DNA from: Nepenthes gracilis
Taxonomy: Eukaryota > Streptophyta > Magnoliopsida > Caryophyllales > Nepenthaceae
Direction of reading: 5' to 3'
Length of the DNA stretch: 64,000 nucleotides
Assembly (NCBI GenBank): GCA_033239525.1
Contig: BSYO01000004.1
Coordinates: 17,026,037 to 17,090,036, forward strand
Below are positions 1 to 11,478 of this stretch, one piece after another. The notes beneath the pieces are model-generated. The model worked only from the letters and a program-made list of their open reading frames with translations, ran no database searches and was not told the DNA's origin. The position numbers were made by a program, and so were the translations under genes. Position 1 is the first letter of the stretch. Every line of letters begins with the position of its first letter.

Positions 1-2
1 TC

Positions 3-895
3 CCTGATTCAGCTCCATGGAGCTGGAAAAAGATCATGAATCTCCATTCCTTCATGTGCTCTCATTCTATTAAGATCGTTGGTGATGGGGCCGACACATT
101 TCTTTGGCATGACCACTGGCACCCTATGGGCCCGCTCAGCAAGGTTAGCACGGATCGTATTCGTATGGTCACCGGCTTATCTTGGGACTCCAAGGTCTCT
201 CATATAATCAGAAACGACCTTTGGGCTTGGCCAAACCGTATGATCAGGAGGTCTCTAATCTCGCCGAGAACATGCCCTATTATCTTCCCAACATTGAACA
301 AAAAGATTCCTTGAGATGGGACGGGAGCCCGAATGGTATCTTTTCGACTAAGTCTGCCTACCTCCTTATCCACCCGCCCAAGCCGAAACTGAGCTGGACC
401 AACATAGTATGGGGCACCTTCCATATTCCTACTCACGCATTTACTCTATGGTTGGCTATCAAATGCAGGTTAAATACCAACGATCGTGTCTGTGGTGTTC
501 CAAACCTTTCCAACACATGCACTCTTTGTGACTCAGACGATGAAAATCACAAACATCTTTTTTTCTCATGCCCATTCTCCAATTCCGTGTGGACCAATAT
601 CCAACGGATTGCTGGTATCCATTGGCCCTATCCTGAGTGGTCCCAAAACATTATTTGGGCTGCTCATATTTGGAAAGGTAGGAATCTTATTGCCGTTTCC
701 AAACGTCTATCTCTTGCCGCCTCTGTTTATTTTATTTGGAGAGAACGTAATAATCGGACCTTTGAAAAATCTTCCCCTCAAGATATTTCCCAGATTTGCT
801 CTCAGATAACCAATGCGGTTCAGGACAAATTGAAGGCCTCTGTGCCTTTTGACGGTTTCCTTAACCGTTCGTTGGCCAGACGGTGGAACATTTAA
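3..895 (+). pseudogene. LINE (L1-type) ORF2 C-terminus, zf-RVT domain, 5' end outside window
   Basis: This is the C-terminal end of a plant LINE reverse-transcriptase polyprotein. Reading from base 3, the frame gives the post-RT segment (IVGDG..TFLWHD.WHP). One frameshift at about 225-245 moves the reading to the frame ending at 895. After the shift come a GxFSTKSAY motif and a zinc-binding CTLC-x7-HKHLFFSC signature, which is the zf-RVT family found at the end of plant LINE ORF2. The stop at 895 matches the normal end of this protein. The endonuclease and RT catalytic domains lie before the window. The frameshift makes it non-functional as written. The family call is firm; I cannot tell whether the missing part is intact. 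Confidence 0.88.
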
Positions 896-3703
896 GAAAA
901 AAAAAAGGAGAAAAAAAAAATCTTTCTATATATATATTCTTTATAGATATTCTTATATATATCTATGTTTTTCTTTCTCTTCTCAGGCTTCTTTATGTAT
1001 ATTTTTTGGTGTTTTATATGCTGTCTTGTGGTGCTGTGTTCTTGTGGCTCTCGTAGCTAGAGGTGTTGGGGTTTGAGCCTCATTGGTGGTTGTTGCAATT
1101 GCTCTGACGGTCGGGTTCCTAGTGCCTTCCATCTTTTGGTCCCTCCTGGTGTTCTTATTTTTTTCGCCTGTTGGCCTCTTTGTTTTGTTTCTTGGTGACT
1201 GTTTGCTCTTTTTGAGCTGCTCTGCTCTCTTTGTTGGCTTTGACGCAGTCGCCTTATTTTCTTCGTGTCTCTTATAAAAAAAAAAATTGTTGGAAAAATA
1301 AGATCAAAGAAAAATGAAGAAAATTTGAAAAATGATTTTTAAAATTAAAAAAAAATGAAAAATGATGAAAAAGAAAGGAAAGGATTTTGCACTTTTTCCA
1401 CCTGTCTTCTGCAACTCTTTGCTCCCATTTCTTCCACCTGCTGGACTGCTCTGCTGCAGCTGCTGTGAGTTTGTGTTTCTACCGGGGGTGTGGTCAGTGC
1501 CTGCACTGGGTTATATCTGGGGCTGATAGTATTCTGGGCTCCAGCTTTTCCTGCTGATCTGAAGCAGATGGAGGATCTGGTGCCTGCGATGGACTTTGGT
1601 GTGCCCCGGTGCTGAATTTTGTTGCGTGTGAGGTTCTTGATGAAGGATCGAAGCTGGTTGCTATTGTTGTAAGTTAGAAGCTGGCTGGGTTTCCCTCGAT
1701 GGACAAATGGTTACTGGGGACGTTGGTGTATAGCTACCTCATAATTTTGTTTATAGCTTACCTCCAATTCCACTTGCATGTATATGTAGTTGAATTGGAG
1801 TAGCTGCTGTTAACCGGTGGTGGAACAAGCTCTCTTTGCAGGGCTTCAGATGCAGTCCTGCTGTCATTATGGCTGATTATGGCTGATTGGCGTAGAAGCC
1901 AGGAAATGCTCTTATGTCCAATTTTGAATGGTGTTGTTTCAGATGACTGGTCTCCTGTAAATCAAATATGCTATAGCTGTATTATGGTGCATGTACAAAT
2001 TGGCAGCTGTAGTTCATCGCCAGTTTTCTTGATTATTAAGCTGTGAGATGAGGCTGATACTGAGCTATCTAGTTTCCAAATTGTTGTTTGTCTTGTTCCC
2101 CTGGATGCAATTGTTTTTGCTGACGGACCAGATTGGATTTAGGTGGATTTTTGTTGTTTTACCTATGCTGATGCTATGGTATCTTACGCCTTGCTTTGGG
2201 CGTGTGGGGGAGGCATCGGCGCAGTGGCTGCCGCCTCAGCCCGTGGAAGACTGATACGGTTTTAGCTGCTGGGGACGTGGCTCTGTTTGGGTGTGGCTGG
2301 TGGGAGGCCTGTTTTTGGCTGAAAACAGTTTTCAATTGATGGGGCTTGCTTGCTGATGCTATCTGGATCCATTTGCTGCTACCTTCATCTGTAACTCGAA
2401 GGAGAGTGATGAACTGCGGCTGGATGCGGTTGCTAAAGGTAGTAGTTTGCTGAGTTCTCTTGCTGGAAATGACCCTGTGGTGTTGTTGAGCTGATGACGT
2501 AACTGATGTAGCTCGGCTTGATGGAGGGCATGCTCTTCATGTTGTTTTTTTGAGCTGTTCTGATTGCTGATGTTTATGAAGGGGGTGGGATGGTCGCTGG
2601 CCTGCTGGTTGTTGTGATTGCGGCCCCCATGTGATTTGCTGACATGTAAAGTTAGAATCCACTACAACCTGTGCTGCTGTCAGTAAATGTTTCTGTTTCC
2701 TTTTGAGCAGCATGGTTTTGATGTTAATGCAGCAGTTCTGGATGTATTTCCTGCACAGGGGCAGTGTTTCCGGTTCTGCTGATGTTGGCAGATCAGAATA
2801 TAGGCTGATGGCTTTTGTCGTTGGATGTTCATTGCTGATTGGAGTGCAGTCTTTGGTTGTGTTGCATCTTTTTGATCACATGTGTTTTGTGGTTTTGACC
2901 TCTAAGGTTTATCTTGTTGTGCTGTTGATTGGCAGTGCACCGCGCTAGTTCGAGAAGGGTGCTGTTGCTGATCTTCTGCCCTGTGATAACCGGTGTGTTT
3001 TTGTGACCACTGTGTGCTGAGTGGTTGGAAGTGCTGATTCTGCAAATCTGTGTGGATGTGGCTGCGCTGTTTTTGCACTGATGGATTTGGAAGGCGCTGG
3101 GGTTGATTTTTCAGATTCATGAGGGCATGACGTTTGCCTTTGCTATCATTTGCTAAGTGCCGCTGCTATGCTGATCTTCTTGCTGCTGATAATAAAACTC
3201 TAACGCTGGCTTTGCCTTGCTGATGAAGTTGCAGCTCTCTCCTTAACGCCTGCTTGCTGATGCCGAGGTGGGTATTTAATGTGATATTGTGGTAGCTTCC
3301 TTCACCAAAGCTGAAGGTGCCCTTTCGGCTGTCAGGTGTGAACCTATGGCTAAGTGGACTGCCGGTTCTGCATCTCAATTTTAGTTCTCTGATGATGCAG
3401 ATGATGGAGCGGAATCACAGCTAGATGGCTGGTTTCTACCTGATGCCAATTTTGGTTCTGCCTTTGGATTGGCATGTTTTGTTTTGGAATTGCTTTACTG
3501 TTGTTGGAGCATTCTGATTGTATTTAGTGTTTACCAGCATTTTTGTTTCTCGGTTGGTTTCACTCGTTGTTTCAATGTGCTCAGGGCAAGCCCTGGCGTT
3601 AATGATTTTACCCCCAAGTCGGAAAAACACTTGGGATAAACCATTACTTGTATATTTTTTCTCCCATTAATCCAAATCACTTACTTACCAAAAAAAAAAA
3701 AAA
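896..3703 (+). mobile_element. LINE 3' region ending in hairpin and poly-A
   Basis: No gene is seen in this 2.8-kb stretch; the ORFs are short and of low complexity. It is TG-rich, with many TGCTGATG-like words. Bases about 2840-3085 resemble 32985-33230 in the other LINE (GATCACATGTG, TTCTGCCCTGTGAT and TTTGTGACCACTGTG shared). It ends with GGGCAAGCCC (3584-3593), a hairpin (3600-3646), TTACTTACC and A14 (3690-3703). An A-run at about 1277-1288 could be the tail of the zf-RVT LINE itself. In that case 1289-3703 would be a second, 5'-truncated copy. The A-run is not preceded by the TTACC tail seen at 3703, so I leave this open. Confidence 0.7.
3600..3646 (+). other. LINE 3'-terminal stem-loop
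   Basis: The arms pair around CCAAGT / ACTTGG with loop CGGAAAAAC. An outer stem TAATG / CATTA extends it across small bulges. The same hairpin position is occupied in four other LINE-type tails of this window (17773-17794, 23576-23615, 28511-28551, 33577-33618). In 3'-recognising LINEs such a hairpin is read by the reverse transcriptase; that role is inferred here. Confidence 0.75.
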
Positions 3704-4204
3704 CAATATGAAACCAAAAACAAATTGAGATGTCACTAGGAACCAAAATTTCTTAGCCCAAAAATAACTTTGCGAAAGCATATTAATACCCATTAGTTTA
3801 TACAACGGAATCATTCTACAAAGTTTTCCAAAACAACCAAAAGAAAAGTACATTGAGATCGGTCTTTAAATGCTACAATGTCTGGGTCAATCATTCCTCC
3901 TAACTAGTCCGTCCAGTTCTATTCCTTCTCGTTTGGTAGGAATTCTTGTTCGACTGAAGGTTAAGAGAAAGAAAAAAAGAGTGAGCAGAAAGCCCAACAA
4001 GCTACCCATAAATAAAATCATGCATATATATATATTCACTGAACAAAAAAAAAACAGAATAATAACCTTATGAATACAGAACATGATCATGGGCCAAAAC
4101 CTTTTTCATAAAAACATAATACATGCGTCGAAGTCATTTGCATGAGAAATAGTTACCAATGCATGTTTCACTTCTAAAACAATTTTCGTCAAAAATCGAT
4201 CCAA

Positions 4205-4600
4205 ACCAAATGCTAAAATCTCGCTACATTTAAGGTCTGTAGCTTTTGACCTACAAAATCGCTACATTTAAGGGCCCTAGCTCTTGACCAACCAAAACCG
4301 CTACATTTAAGGTTCATAACTCTTAACCAACAAAACTGCTACATTTAAGTCCTGCAACTCTGTCCAAAATCGCTACATTTAAGGTTCGTAGCTCTTGACC
4401 AATAAAACTGCTACATTTAAGGTCTACAGCTCTTGGCCGTCCAAAATCGTTACATTTAAGGTTTGTAACTCTTAACCAACAAAACTGCTACATTTAAGAT
4501 CTGCAGCTCTTGGCCATCCGAAACTGCTACATTTAAGGTCTGTATCTCTTTACCAACAAAGCCGTTACATTTAAGGCCGGCAGCTCTCGTCCATCCAAAA
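4205..4600. repeat. Tandem array, about 37-bp unit, core GCTACATTTAAGG
   Basis: About ten degenerate units carry GCTACATTTAAGGTCTG then AGCTCTTGACCAAC. The reverse complement (CTGCAGACC..AAATGTAGC) also occurs in the LTRs of element A (11630-11760, 20728-20845), so the motif is shared by two LTR families. Confidence 0.85.
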
Positions 4601-4935
4601 GCCATTTTCGTAAATCATGATCTTCCAATAAAATTCGAAGTTTAAAGAGCATCGTCTGAAGTTCACAATGCACAAAGGTTTGAAGTTCCTAAACGTGCAA
4701 AAGGTCGCAGTTCTTTTATAATGCATGTAACCGAAGTTCTTCATTGATGCATACAACCGGAGTTCATGCCGATAAGCAAATAACTGGACTTCTTAAAACA
4801 TGCAAATGCCGGACTTCTTTAGTCATGCAATTACCAAACTTCTTTAGACATGCAACTAACCGGACTTTCTTTACATGCAAATAACTAAAGTTCTTCCTTA
4901 ATGCAAATGATCGAAGTTCTTCAATGATATATTCA
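4600..4935. repeat. Tandem array, about 30-bp unit, core ATGCAAATAACCGGACTTCTT
   Basis: Roughly nine to ten degenerate units alternate a GAAGTTCTT or GGACTTCTT word with ATGCAAAT and ACCGG words. Reverse-complement relatives (CCGGCATTTGCATG) occur at 63240-63320 in another LTR. Confidence 0.75.
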
Positions 4936-5399
4936 TAAACAATAACAACATGTAGAAAGCAATTATCTTATTGAGCTTCATGTAGACACAAAACTGAGAG
5001 AGAGCATGAAAATAATATTACTTAATAGACTTTAAACATGAACTAATTAAAAAGGTAGGGTACACTTGCTTGAAATCTGATCTATGAACTCCCTTACTTA
5101 GATCTGGCCTGAAGTTCTTTTTTTCCTCGTGCCTTACTTACAAATTGCCAAACTTCCATCCTAATTCTCATGTTCAGTATTTATAGACATTAGGGTTGTT
5201 GGTAGTAGGCAGAAGCAAGTTAACTATTTCATACTTCTTTTCTTACTTACTCTATTTTAGCGGAGTAGGAAGGAGCAAGTCACTTACTCTGATTTGACCA
5301 GTCAGACTCTAGTCGAAACTGGCCAACAAGTTGATTCAGTTAACTATTTTGGTCTTGTCAATTCTTTTATTTTGGAGAACGTTTGTTCTAGCTTCCTCT

Positions 5400-5610
5400 C
5401 TGGAAACCTTTTCCTTTGAATTCCTCTCTTAAAACCTTTTCCTCTGAATTTCTCTTTGAAAATCCTTTCTAAAAAAGATCATCTCTGGATAACCATCTCC
5501 GAAAAATCGTCTCAGAAAACCATCTCCGGATATCTGTATTTGGAAAATCATTTCTGAAAACTGTCTCCAAATTAATCGTCTCCGGAAATTCACTTAATCC
5601 TTTCCAAAAA
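5400..5610. repeat. Degenerate short-period array (ATCNTCTCCGGAAAA)
   Basis: Units of about 17-22 bp based on AAAATCATCTCCGGA / AACCATCTCCGAAAA. It lies upstream of the minus-strand TATA box of this LTR, that is, in its U3. Confidence 0.6.
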
Positions 5611-5799
5611 TCATAACTGGTAGAAATTCATTCTCCTTTCTCAGTTGGTTGGATTATTTCTTCATCATGTCTTAGCCTCTCTTAGCCGATCAACCTTCAG
5701 TGGACCAGATCATTTTCCCTTACCCTGCCTAACTGATCAACAGGGTGCTGATCAGACTCTACCCCATAGACTATCAGTTAAGAGGGTGTTGACCGGATA

Positions 5800-6220
5800 T
5801 TTTGGCAATCGGATATTTTTCCTCAAAATGCATACAGGTATTTGCAACTGGTCATTTTCTTCAAAAAGCATACTGGCATTTTTCATCCATATTGGTAAAT
5901 TCGCGCAAACTGGAAATTCCACCCATTTTGATAAATTGGTGCAAATTGGTAATTTCATTTCATTTTGTCATACTGGTCATTTTTGGCTACAAGGCATACC
6001 GGTCATTTTACTCCATTTTATCAATTTGCTTCATTCTGGCAAAATACACCAAACTGCCCAAAATGTACCATTTCGCTCAAATGCTCCATTCTAGCATTTT
6101 GCATTATTCTGGGTATTTTGGCCGATCGGACATTTTGCCCAATCCTGGAAAATTGGCCACTCCTGTAGATTCATTCCAGTCATTTTGCCATGCCGAGCAA
6201 ATTGTACAAATTGGGAAAAA
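5800..6220. repeat. Degenerate array with ACTGGTCATTTT words
   Basis: Units of about 25-30 bp with CATACTGGTCATTTT, AAATTGG and ATTTTGCC words. It is the inverted counterpart of 61490-62120 near the other end of the window, where the words read AAAATGACCGGTATG. Confidence 0.65.
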
Positions 6221-6533
6221 TCCTAATCAGCCGGTCATCGTGTTGATCAGTCACTTTTACCTTTAACATTTCTTAGTCTCTCTCTCTTAGCCGGTCATTA
6301 TGCATATGAACCGGTCAACGTATCTTGACCAGATTCTTCTTCACATTCTGCTGGTCAACATTCTGAGCAACTATGAAATCCACTAGTTAACATTCTTGTC
6401 CCTAGTAGATAACTTCTTTGCCATTATAATAACTTCTTCATAACATAATCTTTTTCACACGAATTAAGCCCAATCTTAATTATATGACCATTATGTGACC
6501 TTCATTAGGATATTTGAAAATTGGGACATTATA

Positions 6534-6792
6534 GCAGGCGTGGAATTAGGAGTTCCACAACAGTGAATATCAAGCATGAATTCGATATAGATCTTTAGGA
6601 TACTAAAAAATTTACCAACAAATAACTAGATACGGTAATGAAATATGCCAACAGATAATATTTCTAATAATCTCCCCCTTTGGCAATTTAAAGACAAAAC
6701 CTACAAAAACAATAAACCAAAATACAAGTAAATTATGGGTTCAGATACCACCAAAGTAAACTTGTATGCATAAAATTCTGTTCCTAATAGAT
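6534..6792 (-). mobile_element. Ty1/copia 3' end (polypurine tract plus LTR fragment), minus strand
   Basis: On the minus strand the sequence reads TTGCCAAAGGGGGAGATTAT (PPT 6671-6685), the classic copia junction. It is followed by LTR-like sequence containing TGTTGGCATATTTC (near 6653). The LTR is cut at about 6534 by the neighbouring gypsy LTR. The upstream part of the same element continues after the element A insertion, at 21676. No copia coding region is visible. The exact LTR start (between 6653 and 6671) is uncertain. Confidence 0.65.
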
Positions 6793-7784
6793 TGTGAGGT
6801 TCCGGGTTAAAAGCGACAATAATTAGAAGGTAGTTAAGTTAACATAGGTGTATTGTGGTAAAAAGGTGTGGGAGAATCAGATTAAAAAGCTCAAAGAGTT
6901 GGAATCGGTCAATCGGGAATGAAAACTGTAAACCGTGAAATGTTATTTTGTAAATAAGATTTTGGGTTTTAAATTATGATAATCATGACTTATTAAGGTT
7001 ATATAATAAAGAATAAGGTCCAAGGATGTGAAAGATTGGTAGAATGGTCAAAACGGGTCCCGAACGGCGAAAATGCGACGTAGGCTTGCTGCTGGCTTGC
7101 CGCGGGCCAGACCCGCGCCCTCCATGCGCTCGAGCCCACCTATCGAGCCCAAAATCCAGATTTGCCAGCGCTCGCCACGTGCTCGCCGTGCCCTCAAGCC
7201 GACCATGGCCGAATGCTTGCACTCGCCACGCACTCTAGCGCAGGTCTGTTTTAAAGCCGCGTCGTGCTTCTTTTTTCTTATTTTTCCTCGAGCCCAGAAG
7301 CTTCTAGAGAGAGAGAGAGAACCGATTCTAGTGAGAGAAGGGAGGAGATCGAGGCTGTGGAGTCCAAATCCGTCCGAGAGCTAGTTATAAAGGTAAAAGC
7401 ACGCGTCGAGGTAAGTGTTCTCATACTCACTTCTCGTTCCTTTTCGATGTTTTGCTTGATTTTATTAGGTATTCTTGTATCGATACCGACTATAAATGTT
7501 AGAATCATGAAACCCAAGATTAATGACCAAGGAATATGTAGTTATTTGTCCGAATCATCTCCGATCCACTCGGTTTGGTTTCACCGAAACCCTAACCCAC
7601 GAAATTAGAGATTTTCCGTTTCCCTTCCATGTATCATGAAATTGACCTCAAAATGTGAATCCCCACGTCCCAATGATGTACCTATGTCGGCCGCGGGTTT
7701 GATTTCGCATGTCTCGACCCGTTCGTGGCGTCCGAGCCCTCTAAACGGGCACCGACACTGTTCACCGAGACCCAAGGGGGAATT

Positions 7785-10676
7785 TGTAACGGCCCAGATT
7801 CTAGAACATAGAAAATTCCAGTCTTTATAATCCGGTCAATGCCAGTTGACCGGAAAAAGGTAATTAGAAAAGTAAATCGGACTTAAGATAAAATCAAGTT
7901 CGACCCTTGTATGATGAAAAGAGGTCCGGATTTCCTCGATGAAAATCGAGTCCGGCTTTTACTTGATGAAAATCAAGTCCGGCCTTGGGAGAAGAAAACC
8001 GGCTCCTTGATGATGAAATCCAAATCGGCTTAGAAGTGAATTTCCAAACCGGCCTTAAAGAGTGCATTGTGTGAGAAGTGAGGCCGAAGTAACTTTGTAT
8101 GTTGAGGGCGGAGTATATTATGGGTTCAAGAAGAAGAAGGCCGAAGTTGATGTTGATGAAGGAGCCAGAGTGATGATTTTGGTGAAACCAAAGTGTGAAT
8201 GCTGGATTAATATTGAAGGAAAATGTTAAAGGTAAATAAAATCCGGTCAACACCAGTTGACCGGAATGTGTACGAAGGAGTAATCCGGTCAACGTAAAAT
8301 GTTGACCGGAAAACATGAATGGAAGGAAGGAAGGGAAAGAGGAGAGCAATCCGGTCAACGCCTGTAGTTGATCGGAATGTGTTTAAGTGAGAGGATTAAA
8401 TCCGGTCAAGGAAAATTAATGAGGAAACACTTCAGGAATGCACGGCATAAATAATCTAGCTAATCACAAAACATTTTGAAAATGTAAAATCATAAATGAC
8501 ACTCTTTGGGAAATGTAGAGCCATAAATGACGGCCACCAAATCGAAGGGTTATAAATGAGGACTAGAGAAGCATCAGAAAACGACACTCAGTAAAAGTTT
8601 TTAGTAAAGAAAGAGCAAAATTTCATGGCAAAGTAATAAGGAATCCAGGCAAGAGTACTCACCTTATTTTAAAATCATGATTATGCATGTTTGCGTTATT
8701 CTTATAAAATTATGTTTTAGTATGTATGAAGTTATTTTGTCCTTTTATCTGATATTTTTATGAACTGATGTTTTAATATGTATGAAGTTTGTTTTATGTA
8801 TGAAATGTGTTTTGTTCATCAGATTTAGGAAAGAATTATTCTAAGTTGCATGTTTAAACAAAAATCTTGATGTTCTGCTTAACTGTCAAATTATATAAAC
8901 TTTGGTAATTGTAGAGGAATCTGGCTTTCAGGACTCCGGTTTTTTCGTAAAAAAAATTTCGGACTTTGATGATTCGGTTTTGCTGTATTAAAAATCGAAA
9001 TCGGCACTGCTGCACTTGGAATTGAAATTGAAATCGGCTTTTGATCGAAGTCGGCCATTGGCACTTAAAAATCGAAATCGGCTTTTGGCACTTAGAAATC
9101 GAAATCAGCTTTTGGTACTTAGAAATCGAAATCAGCCGTATGTACTTGAATTCGAAACCGGTCAAGAACACTTGATTTTGAAACCGGCTCGAATTTTGAA
9201 TTCGAAACCGGCCATGTGAGTGTGGAATTTGAACTCCGGTTGAAGAGCTCCGGATTGTGAATAGCAAAGCACTCCGGACTCTTAACCGAAAAGCACTCCA
9301 GATTTTGAAAAAGAAAAGTACTCCGTCCCTTTGAAAAAGAAAAGTACTCCGTTCCTTGGAAAAGAAAAGTACTCCGTCCCTTTAAAAAGAAAAGTACTCC
9401 GGATTTTGAAAAGAAAAGTACTCCGAATTTTTGAACAGAAAAGCACTTCGGATTTTGAAAAGAAAAGCACTCCGTTTGTTTTTATAGCTTCAGATTTTAA
9501 ATGAAAAAGAACTCTGGACTTTTGATGAAAAGAACTCCGATTTTAGAACTCCGGATTTTGAAGAACTCTGCCCTTTTAGAAGAACTCCTGGTCTAAGGAA
9601 AAGACTTCCTGCTTTGATGAATAAGACTTATGACTTTTGATTAAAGAATCTTTGACTTTAAAATGATTAAAGGAAAGATCTTACGGACTTCAACTGATGA
9701 AGTTAAGAACAATGATATAAGAACAAGAAAAATGTATGTAATCCGGACAGCAAGTGGAACTCTATGACTTCCGACCTTTGAACTATGATCGATGGCCATT
9801 AAAAGATATGAACTACGAACTGAGTTTCCATTTAACTTGCTGTTAAAGATAGATGAAGGATATTGAGTGACACTCGAGGATTGCCTCCTGGGCCACGGGA
9901 GGGAACCTTTTGGTGGCATAAGACTTTTGGACTACGGCCCCGTATACCGGGTTAAAGGCATTACCTCCCGCCTCGGGGAGCATAATGAGAGGATACGGCT
10001 TTACGTTGTGAGGTTACACACAACCCGTCCTCGATGTTGTCCGCTCTCGTCCGGTCTCTAAAGATGATAAGAATTTTCAATGGTTTTTTATGAGTTTTCC
10101 GAAGACAAGATAATAAGAAAAAGAATAAGGAAATTCTGAACTAAAGAAGAAACGATATGATGATTTTTCGTCTGCTAAGTTATGAAACTTTGTTTTGATC
10201 TGCTTATATATATATATATACTTATGTTTTCTGCATGTGAGTATTCTGCTGGGCTTTGTGGCTCACTTTTGCTATTTTCTGATGAAGAAAGGCTTATGGA
10301 AGACGAAGTTGAGTGAGACCTTATGATGTAGCTTGATGACATAACTGGTCGGAGCTGATCTAGGAAGAGCTTTATTTATCTTTTTCCTTTTGATGATTTC
10401 GAGGAAACTTGTAAAATTGTTTCGCTGTTATGAACCTATTATTGTTAGCATGTTTCCGTGATTACTTTTTGGATACTGGGATTGACATGTCTAGAAAGCA
10501 TCCCTTGTAGTGCGGCAACATGAAATCCTGTGTGTGAAAAAAAAAAAAATTTTATGTCCACTTAATTATTGTCTATTAATTGTAAATTAAGGTAAGGAAT
10601 TTAGGCTTGACGAAGGTCTTATGTGGTAAAAAATAAAAATAAAAAAATAAAAATAAAAAAAGGCTGGTCCGTCATA
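7785..10676 (+). mobile_element. Solo LTR nested in the 5' LTR of element A
   Basis: Starts TGTAACGGCCC and ends CCGTCATA (decayed CCGTCACA). Flanks GAATT (7780-7784) and GAAAT (10677-10681) form a 5-bp duplication with one mismatch. The uninterrupted target is seen in the 3' LTR of element A near 19790. The start matches the LTR at 62352 (TGTGACGACCCAGATT), so both belong to one family. It contains paired CCGGTCAAC / GTTGACCGG words (7830-8410), a donor-like AGGCAAGAG (about 8647) and two tandem arrays. No primer site or interior adjoins it, as expected after LTR-LTR recombination. Confidence 0.85.
8940..9630. repeat. Two adjoining tandem arrays in the solo LTR
   Basis: At 8990-9200 units of about 28-30 bp carry AAATCGGCTTTTGGCACTTAG. 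At 9250-9630 units of about 22-27 bp carry AAAAGTACTCCG followed by TCCCTTTG or GATTTTG. ACTCCG is the complement of the CGGAGT word that fills other LTRs here. Open frames in this stretch, for example 8854-9267 minus, are by-products of the repeat period. Confidence 0.85.
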
Positions 10677-11428
10677 GAAATTGCATGCTTTTACCTTCAT
10701 AAAATATCGAAATGACTCTAGAATATGAATCCCGCATCCCAATTGTATGTATATATCGACCGGATGTCCGATTCCGCAAGATTCGACCCGTTTGCGGTAT
10801 CCAGGCGTTTTAAAAGTCCCCTGCTACTATTCATCCGAAAATGAATGGAAAAATTGCATGCTTCCATCATTGTATTATATTAAATCGAGCTCAAAATATC
10901 AAACATCGTGTCCCAATTGTGCGTACGCATCCACCGGACGTCCGATCTCACAAGTATCGAACTGTTCACGGCGTCCGGATGTTCAAAAAGAAACCGGACA
11001 CTGTTCACCCGAAATGAAATGAGAAATATACATGTTATGCCCTTGGTAAATTGTTATGGAAGTGACGCCGAATGTAAATGTAAGCCCCGAAAATGTGTAT
11101 CCATGTGCCGGAAGCAAGGAAATGAGTCTAGGAGACTTGTAAAATGGTACGTGATTATTGAAGGTATAAAATTCAGAATTCTCTTGTGAACGTGAATTGA
11201 ATTGTAATGACGGAATTGAGTCCCATAGAAAGTTGTGAACCGAGCAAGTAAATGGAAGGGAATCCATATTGTGTATTGTGATGGAATGATCTCCCGGATG
11301 GAGAAGTATGTGATGGGAATGGGATTTCCCGAGTTGTGAATGTGTATGGCAAATGTGGATTTCCCTCTCCAAGTGTGGAAACTAACCTTGAAACTAGGAC
11401 CATGATTCATAGGGGCAGTATTCTTTAG

Positions 11429-11478
11429 CTTACCATGTCCAATTGTTTACCAAAAAAAAAAAAATCTTACCATGTCCA
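11429..11478 (+). mobile_element. 24-bp LINE tail stub with 13-bp target duplication
   Basis: CTTACCATGTCCA occurs at 11429-11441 and 11466-11478, flanking ATTGTTTACC plus an A-run. The matching place in the 3' LTR (about 20560-20575) has a single uninterrupted copy. This shows directly that the insertion came after element A inserted. Confidence 0.85.

Larger units (their letters stand above)
3704..6533 (-). mobile_element. Long gypsy-type LTR, minus strand, truncated at its 3' end by the LINE
   Basis: No gene is seen here. Read on the minus strand it begins TATAATGTCCC at 6533, matching decayed gypsy LTR starts. It has a TATAAATA box (5178-5185), a GCAAGTGTACC donor-like site (5064-5069) and, after several tandem arrays, a pyrimidine-rich TTCAG acceptor-like site (3954-3955). 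This is the same order as in every other LTR of the window. The segment AGTGAGC..GCCCAACAAG (about 3980-4000) matches AGTGAGCC..GCCCAGCAAGG in the minus-strand LTRs. No internal domain or polypurine tract adjoins 6533, so it looks like a solo LTR. Its left end is lost behind the LINE insertion at 3703. Confidence 0.65.

Noticed and set aside
849..1277. Two hydrophobic frames (849-1076 and 1083-1277)
   Set aside because: T/G-rich LINE 3' region; no homology, and the frames are not conserved in the related LINE 3' region at 32027-33672.
4205..4935. CRISPR-like spaced repeats
   Set aside because: Units are degenerate throughout, there is no repeat/spacer contrast, no cas genes, and the setting is a plant LTR.
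10205..10225. TATATA run as promoter
   Set aside because: Simple AT repeat far downstream of the LTR's donor-like site; not at the TATA position of related LTRs.
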